A program made the position numbers and the translations under genes. Shown piece after piece: positions 8,189 to 17,059 of a stretch of DNA of 64,000 nucleotides. The notes beneath the pieces are model-generated. The model made no database searches, was not told where the DNA came from, and saw only the letters and a list, made by a program, of their open reading frames with translations. The DNA is taken from contig NZ_JADPKS010000176.1 in assembly GCF_023074175.1 (NCBI RefSeq), forward strand, positions 34,470-98,469, in the 5' to 3' direction. Positions within the stretch are counted from its first letter, which is position 1. Every line of letters starts with the position of its first letter. The stretch comes from Bradyrhizobium sp. 139 (GTDB lineage Bacteria; Pseudomonadota; Alphaproteobacteria; Rhizobiales; Xanthobacteraceae).

Positions 8189-9475
8189 ATGACTCCACCG
8201 GCTACCTTCTCCTTCGACACCCCCGGCGACGCCGAACGCGCGGCAGAGCTGCGCCGCGTGAAAGCATCGGCGACGCTGGTGCTGGTCTCGACGTTGGCGC
8301 TGTTTGTCGTCGCGAAATGGCTGCTGCCCGTGCATCCACTGTTCGGCTTCATCGCCGCCTTCGCGGAAGCCGCGACCATCGGAGGGCTCGCCGACTGGTA
8401 CGCGGTGGTCGCGCTGTTCAAGCGGCCGCTCGGCCTGCCAATCCCGCACACCGCGATCATCCAGAGCAATCAGGCCCGCATCGCCGACAAGCTCGGCGAG
8501 TTCATCCAGGTGCACTTCCTCGAGGCCGGCCCGGTGGAGGCCAAGCTGAGGGAGATCGATTTCGGCTCCTTCGTCGCCGACTGGCTGCGCGACCGCAAGC
8601 GCAGCGATGACCTCGCGCGCTTCGCGCTGCGCCTGCTGCCGGAGGCTGTCTCCGCAACCGAGACGTCCGGCCTGATGACCTTCATCATTCGCCGCATGTC
8701 CTCGCAGTTCCAGGCGATCGACCTTGCCCCGCTCGCCGCCGGCACGCTGGGCGGCTTCGTGGCGGAGGGGCGGCACCAGATACTGTTCGACGATCTCCTG
8801 CGCGTGATGCATGAGACGTTGAACCAGAAGGAGACGATGGCGATGATCCGCGAGAAGGTGCGCGCGGAATTGCCGACCCTGCTCAGGCTCTATCGCGCCG
8901 ACAAGTTTCTGGTGAATAAGATCGTGGCGTCTGCGACCGCCTTCTTCGAGGAGGTGCGCGGCGATCCCAAACATCCGTTCCGCGGCGAGTTCGATCGCAT
9001 GGTGCTGAGCTTCGTCGACCGGCTCGGCACCGACCAGGCCTATATCGACCGAATCGAGGGATTGAAGCGCGATCTGCTCGCCCGGCCCGAGCTTGCCGAT
9101 CTCGCCCGCACCGTCTGGGCCAACACGCGTTCCTTCATCGAACGCAGCGCGAGCGGCGAGACGCAGGTGCTGCAACATCATCTCGCCGGCATGTGCGTAG
9201 CCGCAGGCGAAGCGCTCGCCGGCGATTCCGAGCTGCGCGGCGAGATCAACAAGGGTCTGGTCGCGGTGCTGCACAGCTTCGTCGCCGACCAGAAGAGCGG
9301 CGTCTCGACCTTCATCTCCGATCAGGTCAAGGCGTGGAATATGGCGCAGCTGATTTCGCTGATCGAAATCAACATCGGCCGCGACCTGCAATACATCCGC
9401 TTCAACGGTTCGTTGATCGGCGGGCTCGCTGGCCTTGCCCTCTACTCCGTAGAATTCCTGCTTCGATTGTTGTGA
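8189..9475 (+). CDS. DUF445 family membrane protein
   Basis: A 428-residue protein whose N-terminal third matches DUF445: a hydrophobic segment (LVLVSTLALFVVAKWLL), then GGLADWYAVVALFKRPLG and IPHTAIIQSNQARIADKLG, the hallmark stretch of the family. A second hydrophobic segment closes the C-terminus (LIGGLAGLALYSVEFLLRLL). The long middle is helical and predicted to be soluble. An in-frame GTG three bases upstream (8186) is an equally possible start; neither has a strong ribosome site. The biochemical role of this family is not known to me. The gene stands alone, bounded by an intergenic repeat and by an inverted repeat after its stop. Confidence 0.85.
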   Translation: MTPPATFSFDTPGDAERAAELRRVKASATLVLVSTLALFVVAKWLLPVHPLFGFIAAFAEAATIGGLADWYAVVALFKRPLGLPIPHTAIIQSNQARIADKLGEFIQVHFLEAGPVEAKLREIDFGSFVADWLRDRKRSDDLARFALRLLPEAVSATETSGLMTFIIRRMSSQFQAIDLAPLAAGTLGGFVAEGRHQILFDDLLRVMHETLNQKETMAMIREKVRAELPTLLRLYRADKFLVNKIVASATAFFEEVRGDPKHPFRGEFDRMVLSFVDRLGTDQAYIDRIEGLKRDLLARPELADLARTVWANTRSFIERSASGETQVLQHHLAGMCVAAGEALAGDSELRGEINKGLVAVLHSFVADQKSGVSTFISDQVKAWNMAQLISLIEINIGRDLQYIRFNGSLIGGLAGLALYSVEFLLRLL

Positions 9476-9496
9476 CTTTTGCGTCACGGACGCTGG

Positions 9497-9544
9497 CATT
9501 CAAGCGCGGGTCTATTGTCGCTTTGGATTTCGCCCGCTTGAATG
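9497..9544. repeat. 10-bp perfect inverted repeat after DUF445 gene
   Basis: CATTCAAGCG at 9497-9506 is repeated inverted as CGCTTGAATG at 9535-9544, with a 28-base spacer. It begins 22 bases after the DUF445 stop. No T-run follows, so it is either a factor-dependent terminator hairpin or an operator for the hydrolase gene that starts at 9677. Confidence 0.5.
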
Positions 9545-9676
9545 TCTGGAGTCGGCCGCCTAGCTGATTCATGTTGCGCTGCGGAACGTTCGAGAAGCCG
9601 GCGTGTTGGAATTGATACCCATTTGCCGGCGTCGCAAACCGCGGCCTTTTCAGCAATTCTTCCCAGGGGACCATTG

Positions 9677-10447
9677 ATGACCGCTACCGCCCAGACGCTG
9701 CGTCCGCCGTCCCGCACCTTGATGTTCCTGGAAGGGCGCGCGATCCACGAGTTCGGCGCATTTCTCGGCGCGCTACCGCTGCTGAGCCTCACGCCGCGTG
9801 GCGATGGGCATCCGGTGCTGGTGTTGCCGGGCCTCGTGGCCTCCGACGCGTCCACGCGCGCGCTGCGCACGTTTCTGACCAGCAAGGGCTACGCGGTAAG
9901 CGGCTGGCGCCAAGGCCGCAACTACGGCCTGCGCGAAGGCGTGCAGCATGCGATGGTCGATCTCGTGCAGGAGCTCAGCGACACCCATGGTCGCAAGATC
10001 AGCCTGGTCGGCTGGAGCCTCGGCGGCCTCTATGCGCGCCAGCTCGCCAAGATGATGCCCGAGCGCGTGCGCCAGGTGATCACGCTCGGCAGCCCCTTCG
10101 CGGGCGACCCCCGTTCGACCAATGCCTGGCGCGTGTACGAGTGGGCGAGCGGGCGGAAGTCCGACGAGGTCGATCCGCAGTTTGGCGGCGAGCTTGCCGT
10201 CTCGCCGCCGGTGCCGACCACGGCGATCTTCAGCCGCACCGACGGCGTCTGCGCCTGGCAGGGCTGCATGGAGAAGACGGGCGCGCAGACCGAGAGCATC
10301 GAGATCGAGAGCAGCCATTGCGGCATGGGCCATCACCCCGCCGCGGTCTATGCCGTCGCCGATCGCCTCGCGCAGAAGGAAGGCCAGTGGCGGCCGTTCG
10401 ACCGCAGCGGCTGGCGCAGCCTGGTCTATCCCGATCCGCATCGGTAG
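9677..10447 (+). CDS. alpha/beta hydrolase (lipase-like, GWSLGG elbow)
   Basis: The start at 9677 is chosen for AGGGGA seven bases upstream, giving 256 residues; the frame is open further upstream but the extra sequence shows nothing protein-like. A strand HPVLVLPGLVASD precedes the nucleophile elbow VGWSLGG (Ser114); the acid probably lies in IFSRTDGVCAW and the histidine in SSHCGMGHHPA. This resembles lipase-like or thioesterase-like alpha/beta hydrolases. There is no signal peptide, so it is probably cytosolic. Substrate is unknown; it is a single gene between DUF445 and paaX. Confidence 0.78.
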   Translation: MTATAQTLRPPSRTLMFLEGRAIHEFGAFLGALPLLSLTPRGDGHPVLVLPGLVASDASTRALRTFLTSKGYAVSGWRQGRNYGLREGVQHAMVDLVQELSDTHGRKISLVGWSLGGLYARQLAKMMPERVRQVITLGSPFAGDPRSTNAWRVYEWASGRKSDEVDPQFGGELAVSPPVPTTAIFSRTDGVCAWQGCMEKTGAQTESIEIESSHCGMGHHPAAVYAVADRLAQKEGQWRPFDRSGWRSLVYPDPHR

Positions 10448-10449
10448 TA

Positions 10450-10490
10450 CTTCCTCTCTCCCCGCTTGCAAAGAACGGGGAGAGGAAGAA
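10450..10490. repeat. intergenic hairpin CTTCCTCTCTCCCCG...CGGGGAGAGGAAG
   Basis: Two near-complementary arms separated by about 11 bases lie three bases after the hydrolase stop. The purine/pyrimidine CTCCCC...GGGGAG style is shared with the larger repeats at 27801-27949 and 35068-35221. It may act as a terminator; no T-tract is present. Confidence 0.65.
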
Positions 10491-10548
10491 GCAACAACGT
10501 CGTGCCTGTCCATTGTCGCGCCCGCACCAAACGCGCTATGCCTCGCGC

Positions 10549-11415
10549 ATGGCGCATCCGCTTTCCCGCATCATCGATCAGCTCAAACGCGAGCCATCGC
10601 GCACCGGCTCCATCGTCATCACCGTGTTCGGCGACGCCATCGTGCCGCGTGGCGGCTCGGTGTGGCTCGGCACGCTGCTGGAATTCTTCGAGAGCCTGGA
10701 CATCGATAGCGGCGTGGTGCGTACCGCGATGTCGCGGCTTGCCGCCGACGGCTGGCTGACCCGCGAAAAGGTCGGCCGCAACAGCTTCTATCGGCTCGCC
10801 GAAAAGGGCCGGCAAACGTTTGAAGCCGCCACGCGCCATATCTACGATCCGCCGCCGTCAGATTGGACCGGGCGTTTCGAACTGCTCCTGATCGGCAATG
10901 GCGAGGATCGCGACGTCTCGCGCGAGGCGCTCCGCAACGCCGGCTTCGGCAGTCCGCTGCCGGGTGTGTGGGTTGCGCCATCCGGCGTCCCGGTCCCGGA
11001 CGAGGCCGCTGGCGCCATTCGCCTTGAGGTCTCGGCCGAGAACGACAGCGGCCGCCGTCTGCTCAGTGCGAGCTGGCCGCTGAACCGCACAGCGGACGCT
11101 TATGTGAAGTTCATGAAGACGTTCGAGCCCCTCCGCACCGCGCTCGCGCGCGGCTCGGGTTTATCCGAGGCCGACGCCTTCACCGCGCGCATCCTGCTGA
11201 TCCATTATTACCGACGCGTCGTGTTGCGCGATCCCTTGTTGCCCGAAAGCCTGCTGCCCGCGGACTGGCCGGGCAGGGCAGCACGCGAGCTCTGCGGCGA
11301 GATCTATCGCGCGCTGCTTGCGCCGTCGGAACAATGGCTTGACGCCAATGGAACCAGTGAGAAGGGGCCATTGCCGCCGGCACGGAAACTCCTCGAGCGG
11401 AGGTTCGACGCCTGA
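10549..11415 (+). CDS. paaX: phenylacetic acid degradation operon repressor PaaX
   Basis: A 288-residue protein with the N-terminal winged-helix pattern of PaaX (SIVITVFGDAIVPRGGSVWL, then SGVVRTAMSRLAADGWL) and the C-terminal PaaX-type domain (LLIHYYRRVVLRDPLLPESLLP). Known PaaX proteins repress paa operons and are released by phenylacetyl-CoA. The start at 10549 is the first ATG before the conserved N-terminus; it has no clear ribosome site. It lies 76 bases upstream of paaA in the same direction, with a candidate operator between them, so it may autoregulate as well as control paaABCDE. Confidence 0.93.
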   Translation: MAHPLSRIIDQLKREPSRTGSIVITVFGDAIVPRGGSVWLGTLLEFFESLDIDSGVVRTAMSRLAADGWLTREKVGRNSFYRLAEKGRQTFEAATRHIYDPPPSDWTGRFELLLIGNGEDRDVSREALRNAGFGSPLPGVWVAPSGVPVPDEAAGAIRLEVSAENDSGRRLLSASWPLNRTADAYVKFMKTFEPLRTALARGSGLSEADAFTARILLIHYYRRVVLRDPLLPESLLPADWPGRAARELCGEIYRALLAPSEQWLDANGTSEKGPLPPARKLLERRFDA

Positions 11416-11417
11416 TC

Positions 11418-11464
11418 TATATGTTACAGAAATGTCTTGCGTGATGTGATTTCTGATATATATT
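11418..11464. promoter_or_regulatory. palindromic candidate operator upstream of paaA
   Basis: CAGAAAT at 11427-11433 and ATTTCTG at 11449-11455 are perfect inverted half-sites with a 15-base spacer, flanked by AT-rich arms (ATATGTTA left, ATATATAT right) that extend the symmetry imperfectly. It lies between the paaX stop and the paaA ribosome site, the expected position for a PaaX operator. The AT-rich stretch may include the promoter. Confidence 0.55.
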
Positions 11465-11491
11465 TCCTTCCAATAAAGCGGGAGGACGCGC

Positions 11492-12484
11492 ATGTATACC
11501 CAGGCGCTGAACACGGCCGAAGCGGATGACCGCAGCCTCGAGGACGCGGCCAGGGCTGCGCAGTTTGAGGCCCGCATTGATGCTGAGGAACGCATCGAGC
11601 CGAACGACTGGATGCCGGCGGCCTACCGCAAGACGCTCACCCGCCAGATTTCCCAGCACGCCCATTCCGAAATCGTCGGCATGCTGCCGGAAGGCAACTG
11701 GATCACGCGCGCGCCGACGCTGCGCCGCAAGGCCGCGCTGCTCGCCAAGGTGCAGGACGAATGCGGCCATGGGCTCTATCTCTATGCCGCCGCCGAGACG
11801 CTCGGCACGTCGCGCGAAGAGCTGATCGACGCCATGCTTGCCGGCAAGGCAAAGTACTCCTCGATCTTCAACTATCCGACGCTCACCTGGGCCGACATCG
11901 GCACCATCGGCTGGCTGGTCGACGGTGCTGCGATCATGAACCAGATCCCGCTGTGCCGCTGCTCCTATGGACCTTATGCGCGCGCGATGATCCGCGTCTG
12001 CAAGGAGGAGTCCTTCCATCAGCGCCAGGGCTACGAGATCATGTTGACGCTGTGCCGCGGCTCGGACGAGCAGAAGGCGATGGGGCAGGATGCGCTGAAC
12101 CGCTGGTGGTGGCCGGTGCTGATGATGTTCGGCCCGCCGGATGCGACCAGCCAGCACAGCGACACCTCGACGAAGTGGAAGATCAAGCGCTTCTCCAATG
12201 ACGAGCTGCGTCAGAAATTCGTCGATGCCACCGTGCCGCAGGCGCAATATCTCGGCCTCACCATTCCCGATCCCGGCATGATTCAGGATGACGACGGGCA
12301 CTGGCGCTACAGCGAGATCGACTGGACCGAATTCAAGCAGGTGCTCGCCGGCAACGGCCCGTGCAACCGCGACCGTATCGCCGCGCGCCGCAAGGCGCAT
12401 GACGAGGGCGCTTGGGTGCGTGAGGCGGCCGCCGCCTATGCCGCAAAGCGCGCGCATCGCCGGACCGCGCGAGCCGCGGAATAA
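11492..12484 (+). CDS. paaA: 1,2-phenylacetyl-CoA epoxidase, catalytic subunit PaaA
   Basis: PaaA is the diiron subunit that epoxidises the ring of phenylacetyl-CoA. The 330-residue protein has two EXXH ligand pairs: E90/H93 in QDECGHGLYLY and E173/H176 in KEESFHQRQGYE. GGGAGGA lies directly upstream of the ATG. It opens an operon with paaB 10 bases later, and paaC, paaD and paaE overlapping or nearly so. Conserved motifs and gene order agree fully with the known PaaABCE multicomponent oxygenase. Confidence 0.97.
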   Translation: MYTQALNTAEADDRSLEDAARAAQFEARIDAEERIEPNDWMPAAYRKTLTRQISQHAHSEIVGMLPEGNWITRAPTLRRKAALLAKVQDECGHGLYLYAAAETLGTSREELIDAMLAGKAKYSSIFNYPTLTWADIGTIGWLVDGAAIMNQIPLCRCSYGPYARAMIRVCKEESFHQRQGYEIMLTLCRGSDEQKAMGQDALNRWWWPVLMMFGPPDATSQHSDTSTKWKIKRFSNDELRQKFVDATVPQAQYLGLTIPDPGMIQDDDGHWRYSEIDWTEFKQVLAGNGPCNRDRIAARRKAHDEGAWVREAAAAYAAKRAHRRTARAAE

Positions 12485-12494
12485 GGAGATCACG

Positions 12495-12782
12495 ATGGCC
12501 ACGCCGAACACGCCGCTGTGGGAAGTCTTCATTCGCAGCCGCAACGGACTCGCTCACAAGCATGTCGGCTCGCTGCATGCGAACGACGCCACCATGGCAC
12601 TGCAAGCCGCGCGCGACATCTATACCCGCCGAGGCGAGGGCCTGTCGATCTGGGTCGTGCCGTCGACCGCGATCACCGCGAGCGATCCCGCCGAAAAGGG
12701 CATGATGTTCGAGCCGGCGGAATCGAAGATCTACCGGCACCCGACGTTCTATGAGGTGCCCGAGGAAGTGGGGCACATGTGA
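12495..12782 (+). CDS. paaB: 1,2-phenylacetyl-CoA epoxidase subunit PaaB
   Basis: A 95-residue protein of the usual PaaB length. It starts at ATG 12495 behind AAGGAG and reads PLWEVFIRSRNGLAHKHVGSLHA, a typical PaaB beginning. PaaB bridges PaaAC assemblies in the epoxidase complex. The upstream open frame is only the shadow of paaA. The stop at 12780-12782 overlaps the paaC start (TGATG). Confidence 0.96.
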   Translation: MATPNTPLWEVFIRSRNGLAHKHVGSLHANDATMALQAARDIYTRRGEGLSIWVVPSTAITASDPAEKGMMFEPAESKIYRHPTFYEVPEEVGHM

Positions 12783-13558
12783 TGTCCGTCGCCAACATCC
12801 AGGTCGCCGAAACGCCGCTGGTGCTCTACGCGCTTCGCCGCGCCGACGATGCGCTGATTCTCGGGCATCGGCTGTCGGAATGGTGCGGGCATGCGCCGAT
12901 GCTGGAAGAGGACATGGCGCTCTCCAACATCGCGCTCGACCTCATCGGCCAGGCGCGCGAGCTCTACAGCTACGCCGCCAAGGCCGAAGGCAAGGACAAT
13001 GACGAGGACAAGCTCGCGTACCTGCGCGACATCAGGCAGTACCGCAACCTGCTGCTGGTCGAGCAGCCGAATGGCGATTTTGCCCAGACGCTGGTGCGGC
13101 AGTTCTTCTATTCCGCCTTCGCCGACCTCTATTGGCGTGCGATGATGACCTCGCGCGACACGACGCTCGCCGCGATTGCCGCCAAATCCGAGAAGGAGAG
13201 CGCCTATCATCTGCGCCACGCGTCGGAGTGGATCATACGGCTGGGTGACGGCACGAACGAGAGCCACTCTCGCGCGCAGGCCGCGATCGATCACCTCTGG
13301 GCCTTCACCGGTGAGATGTTTGCCGTCGACGAGGGCGAACGCGCCCTGATCCATGCCGATATCCTCGTCGACCCGGCGAGCCTGCGTGGTCGTTGGCTGA
13401 CGACGCTCTCCGATGTCCTCAGTGAAGCAACGCTCGAGCTGCCGCAGAACAACTGGATGCAGCAGGGCGGCCGCGCAGGTAGCCACAGCGAGCATCTCGG
13501 CCACCTCCTCAGCGAGCTGCAATCGATGCAGCGCACCTTCCCGGGGCAGACATGGTGA
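12782..13558 (+). CDS. paaC: 1,2-phenylacetyl-CoA epoxidase structural subunit PaaC
   Basis: A 258-residue four-helix ferritin-like protein (EEDMALSNIALDLIGQARELY; YLRDIRQYRNLLLVEQPNGDF) that pairs with PaaA as the structural subunit of the epoxidase. The ATG at 12782 overlaps the paaB stop; an in-frame GTG at 12779 is an alternative. The last codons overlap the paaD start at 13552, indicating coupling. Confidence 0.96.
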   Translation: MSVANIQVAETPLVLYALRRADDALILGHRLSEWCGHAPMLEEDMALSNIALDLIGQARELYSYAAKAEGKDNDEDKLAYLRDIRQYRNLLLVEQPNGDFAQTLVRQFFYSAFADLYWRAMMTSRDTTLAAIAAKSEKESAYHLRHASEWIIRLGDGTNESHSRAQAAIDHLWAFTGEMFAVDEGERALIHADILVDPASLRGRWLTTLSDVLSEATLELPQNNWMQQGGRAGSHSEHLGHLLSELQSMQRTFPGQTW

Positions 13559-14055
13559 CCGTGCTCGACCGCGACACCGAGCCGCGCCAGCGCGCCTGGG
13601 ATGCCGCGGCCAGCGTTGTCGATCCGGAAATTCCCGTGCTGACCATCGCCGATCTCGGCGTGCTCCGCGACGTCGTTCTCGACGGCGATCACGTCGAGGT
13701 CGCGATCACGCCGACCTATTCGGGTTGTCCGGCGATGAACATGATCGCGCTTGAAATCGAGGTCGCGTTGGCCCGCGCTGGCTTTCATCGCCCGACGGTA
13801 CGCACGGTGCTGTCGCCGGCCTGGACCACCGACTGGATGAGCGAGGAGGGCCGCCGGAAGCTTCACGCCTACGGCATCGCGCCGCCGCAAGCCTCGAATT
13901 CGCGCCGCGCGCTATTCGGCGAGCAGGCCGTTGCGTGCCCGCAATGCAGCTCGGCGAATACCGAGCTGCTGTCCGAATTCGGCTCGACCTCCTGCAAGGC
14001 GCTGTGGCGCTGCAAGGCCTGCCGCGAACCCTTTGACTATTTCAAGTGTCATTGA
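13552..14055 (+). CDS. paaD: phenylacetate degradation protein PaaD (SUF/MIP18-type maturation factor)
   Basis: The 167-residue protein has an N-terminal MIP18/SufT-like domain (VVDPEIPVLTIADLGVLRDV and TPTYSGCPAMNMI) and a C-terminal zinc-ribbon-like cluster with C129/C132 and C154/C157. PaaD is believed to assist assembly of the metal centres of the epoxidase. It overlaps paaC by seven bases, and paaE begins three bases after its stop. Confidence 0.94.
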   Translation: MVTVLDRDTEPRQRAWDAAASVVDPEIPVLTIADLGVLRDVVLDGDHVEVAITPTYSGCPAMNMIALEIEVALARAGFHRPTVRTVLSPAWTTDWMSEEGRRKLHAYGIAPPQASNSRRALFGEQAVACPQCSSANTELLSEFGSTSCKALWRCKACREPFDYFKCH

Positions 14056-14057
14056 CC

Positions 14058-15140
14058 ATGTCAGCAGCCGCACCGCGCTTCCATCGCCTGGCCGTCAACG
14101 ATCTTCGCCGCGAGGCGTCCGACGCAGTATCGCTGACATTTGCCATCCCAACGGAGCTTGCGACCGACTACGCTTTCACACCCGGCCAATACCTCACGCT
14201 CCGCACCATGCTGGATGGCGAGGAGGTGCGCCGCTCCTATTCGATCTGCTCGGGTCCTGACGATGGGGAGATCCGTATCGCCGTGAAGAAGGTCGACGGC
14301 GGCGCATTCTCGAGCTGGGCGGCGGACGAACTGAAAGCCGGCGATGAGCTCGACGTGATGACGCCGACCGGACGCTTTGGCATGGTCCCGCCGGCCGAGG
14401 CCGGGCGCATCCATGTCGGATTTGCCGCAGGCTCCGGCATCACGCCGATCCTGTCGATCGTCAAGGGCACGCTCGCGCGCGAGCCGGACAGCCGCTTCTT
14501 CCTGTTCTACGGCAATCGTGCAACCGACAACATCATGTTTGTCGAGGCGCTCGAAGAGCTCAAGGATCGCTTCATCGACCGCCTCTCGATCTTCCACGTC
14601 ATCTCCGGCGAGGAGCAGGACATCCCGATCCTGCATGGCCGGCTCGACGGCGACAAGGTGAGGGTGCTGCTTCGCTCGCTGGTGCCGGCCGCAAGTGTCG
14701 ATCATGTCTTCATCTGTGGGCCCCTTGGCATGAGCGAGGAGATCGAGGCGACCTGCCGAGGGCTCGGCATCGCGGATGATCGTATCCACGTGGAGCGGTT
14801 CGTCTCCGAATTCGGCGGCAAGCCGCGACCGAAGAAGGTTGTTGCTCCCGACGCGCCGCCAAAGGCAATCGCCTCGCTGATCATCGACGGCAAGCGCCGC
14901 GACGTTCCGGTCGCCGAGGACGAGGCGATCCTCGATGCCGCGTTGCGCGCCGGCGTCGACCTGCCTTTCGCCTGCAAGGGCGGCATGTGCTCGACCTGCC
15001 GCGCCAAGCTGGTCGAGGGTGAGGCGCCGATGGACATCAACTATTCGCTGGAGCCCTGGGAGTTGAAGGCCGGCTTCGTCCTGACCTGCCAGGCAAAGCC
15101 ATCGTCGGAGCGGGTCGTGGTCGATTACGATCACGTTTGA
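14058..15140 (+). CDS. paaE: 1,2-phenylacetyl-CoA epoxidase reductase PaaE
   Basis: A 360-residue electron-transfer subunit. It has an FAD domain (RRSYSICSGPDDGEIRIAVK), an NAD(P) domain (GFAAGSGITPILSIVKG; VFICGPLGMSEEIE) and a C-terminal plant-type 2Fe-2S ferredoxin with C306, C311, C314 and C344. It passes electrons from NADPH to the PaaA diiron site. The ATG at 14058 follows the paaD stop; a GTG at 14046 in the same frame would overlap paaD. It closes the tightly packed paaABCDE set. Confidence 0.96.
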   Translation: MSAAAPRFHRLAVNDLRREASDAVSLTFAIPTELATDYAFTPGQYLTLRTMLDGEEVRRSYSICSGPDDGEIRIAVKKVDGGAFSSWAADELKAGDELDVMTPTGRFGMVPPAEAGRIHVGFAAGSGITPILSIVKGTLAREPDSRFFLFYGNRATDNIMFVEALEELKDRFIDRLSIFHVISGEEQDIPILHGRLDGDKVRVLLRSLVPAASVDHVFICGPLGMSEEIEATCRGLGIADDRIHVERFVSEFGGKPRPKKVVAPDAPPKAIASLIIDGKRRDVPVAEDEAILDAALRAGVDLPFACKGGMCSTCRAKLVEGEAPMDINYSLEPWELKAGFVLTCQAKPSSERVVVDYDHV

Positions 15141-15195
15141 CAGTTATGGCCAAGCAGCAGAGCATTATGGATAGACATTTGTCTGGGAGAAGCGC

Positions 15196-15645
15196 GTGAA
15201 CGTCAAAGCGGCCCTGTCGCCCGAGGATATTGCCCGCGCTTGTGCCGACGCGATGTGGGCGGAGGACGATGCCTCCAAGGGTCTCGGCATGGAGATCGTC
15301 GAGATCGGCCCGGGCTTTGCGACGCTGGCGATGAATGTGCGGCCGGACATGGTCAACGGCCAGCGCATCGCCCATGGCGGTTTCATCTTCACGCTCGCCG
15401 ATTCCGCGTTTGCCTTTGCCTGCAACTCGCACAATGAACGTGTCGTGGCGGCACAGGGCCAGATCACCTTCATCAAAACGGGCAAACTTGGCGACCGCCT
15501 CCTTGCAAAAGCGCGCGAGATCAGCCGTGGCGGACGCTCCGGCATCTACGACGTGCGCGTGACAGCAGGCGACACCGTCATCGCAGAATTCCGCGGGCAT
15601 TCGCGTGTCATTCCCGGCACGTGGCTGCCGGTGCAAGATCAATAA
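15196..15645 (+). CDS. paaI: hydroxyphenylacetyl-CoA thioesterase PaaI
   Basis: A 149-residue hotdog-fold thioesterase with the family motif NGQRIAHGGFIFTLADSAFA; the HGG turn and following Asp form the active site. In paa clusters PaaI hydrolyses dead-end ring-hydroxylated CoA thioesters and recycles CoA. It starts with GTG at 15196, behind GGGAGAAGC. A 55-base gap separates it from paaE, and paaK follows after 31 bases. Confidence 0.93.
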   Translation: MNVKAALSPEDIARACADAMWAEDDASKGLGMEIVEIGPGFATLAMNVRPDMVNGQRIAHGGFIFTLADSAFAFACNSHNERVVAAQGQITFIKTGKLGDRLLAKAREISRGGRSGIYDVRVTAGDTVIAEFRGHSRVIPGTWLPVQDQ

Positions 15646-15676
15646 GAGAAGAACAAATCAGTGTGGGGAAACGAGA

Positions 15677-17008
15677 ATGGCTTCGACGAAGCTGAAGGAA
15701 GGCGGCCATACCTATAGGCCCGAGCTGGATGCGCACGAGCGCGCATCGCGCGACGAGATCATGGCACTGCAGACGCAGCGGCTGGCCTTGTCGCTGAAGC
15801 ACGCCTACGACAACGTCGCGCATTATCGCAAGGCTTTCGACGAGGCCGGCGTGCATCCGTCCGATTTCCACGAGCTGTCCGACCTCGCGAAATTTCCGTT
15901 CACGGTGAAGGCGGATCTGCGCGACAATTATCCCTTCAACATGTTCGCGGTGCCGCGTGAAAAGCTGGTGCGCGTGCATGCCTCCTCCGGCACGACGGGA
16001 AAGCCGATTGTGGTGGGCTATACGCAACGCGACATCGACACCTGGTCGGAGGTGATGGCGCGCTCGATCCGCGCCGCCGGCGGCCGCACCGGCATGATCA
16101 TCCACAATGCGTATGGCTACGGCCTGTTTACCGGCGGATTGGGCGTGCACTATGGCGCCGAAAAGCTCGGCTGCACGGTGGTGCCGATCTCCGGCGGTAT
16201 GACCGAGCGGCAGGCGCAGCTCATCAACGATTTCCGGCCCGACATCATCACGGTGACGCCGAGCTACATGTTGGCGATCCTCGACGAGTTCAAGCGCCAA
16301 AAACTCGACCCGCGCCAGTGCTCACTCAAGGTCGGCATCTTCGGGGCCGAGCCCTGGACCAATGCGATGCGCCGGGAGATCGAGGATGCGTTCGACATGG
16401 ATGCCACCGACATCTATGGACTGTCTGAAGTGATTGGGCCCGGCGTCGCGCAGGAATGCATCGAGACCAAGGACGGTCTGCACATCTGGGAGGACCATTT
16501 CTATCCTGAAGTGATTGATCCTGAGACCGGTGCGGTGCTGCCTGACGGAGAAAAGGGCGAACTGGTCTTTACCTCGCTTACCAAGGAAGCCTTCCCTGTC
16601 ATCCGCTATCGCACCCGCGACCTGACGCGGCTGCTGCCGGGCACGGCGCGGCCGGGCATGCGACGCATGGAGAAGGTGACGGGCCGTTCGGACGACATGA
16701 TCATCCTGCGCGGCGTCAATCTCTTCCCGACTCAGATCGAGGAGGTGCTGCTCGCGACCGACTGGTGCGGCGGGCATTTCATCCTTGAGCTTACGCGCGA
16801 AGGCCGCATGGACGAGCTGACCATCATTGCCGAGGCGCGGCCCGAAAGCTGGGACGGTCGGGGGCTCGTCGATCATGCTGACCGCATCTCGACCCACATC
16901 AAGAACACCATCGGCATCAGTTCCCAGGTGCGGGTGGTCGCGCCGGCTACGCTGGAGCGATCGCTCGGCAAGGCCAAGCGCCTCTACGACAAGCGGCCGA
17001 AGGATTGA
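15677..17008 (+). CDS. paaK: phenylacetate-CoA ligase PaaK
   Basis: It activates phenylacetate with ATP and CoA, the first step of the pathway. The 443-residue protein carries the adenylate-forming P-loop motif ASSGTTGKPIVVGYT, IYGLSEVIGPGV, the YRTRDLTRLLPG hinge motif and MIILRGVNLFPTQIEEVL. The start at 15677 is preferred over upstream in-frame codons that lie inside paaI because GGGGAAACGAGA precedes it and 443 residues match the family. It ends the recognisable paa block in this window. Confidence 0.96.
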   Translation: MASTKLKEGGHTYRPELDAHERASRDEIMALQTQRLALSLKHAYDNVAHYRKAFDEAGVHPSDFHELSDLAKFPFTVKADLRDNYPFNMFAVPREKLVRVHASSGTTGKPIVVGYTQRDIDTWSEVMARSIRAAGGRTGMIIHNAYGYGLFTGGLGVHYGAEKLGCTVVPISGGMTERQAQLINDFRPDIITVTPSYMLAILDEFKRQKLDPRQCSLKVGIFGAEPWTNAMRREIEDAFDMDATDIYGLSEVIGPGVAQECIETKDGLHIWEDHFYPEVIDPETGAVLPDGEKGELVFTSLTKEAFPVIRYRTRDLTRLLPGTARPGMRRMEKVTGRSDDMIILRGVNLFPTQIEEVLLATDWCGGHFILELTREGRMDELTIIAEARPESWDGRGLVDHADRISTHIKNTIGISSQVRVVAPATLERSLGKAKRLYDKRPKD

Positions 17009-17059
17009 CTTGGCGGCCCCCAAAGGCGACAAGGCCCGCGAGAAATCGTGGGTCCTTCG

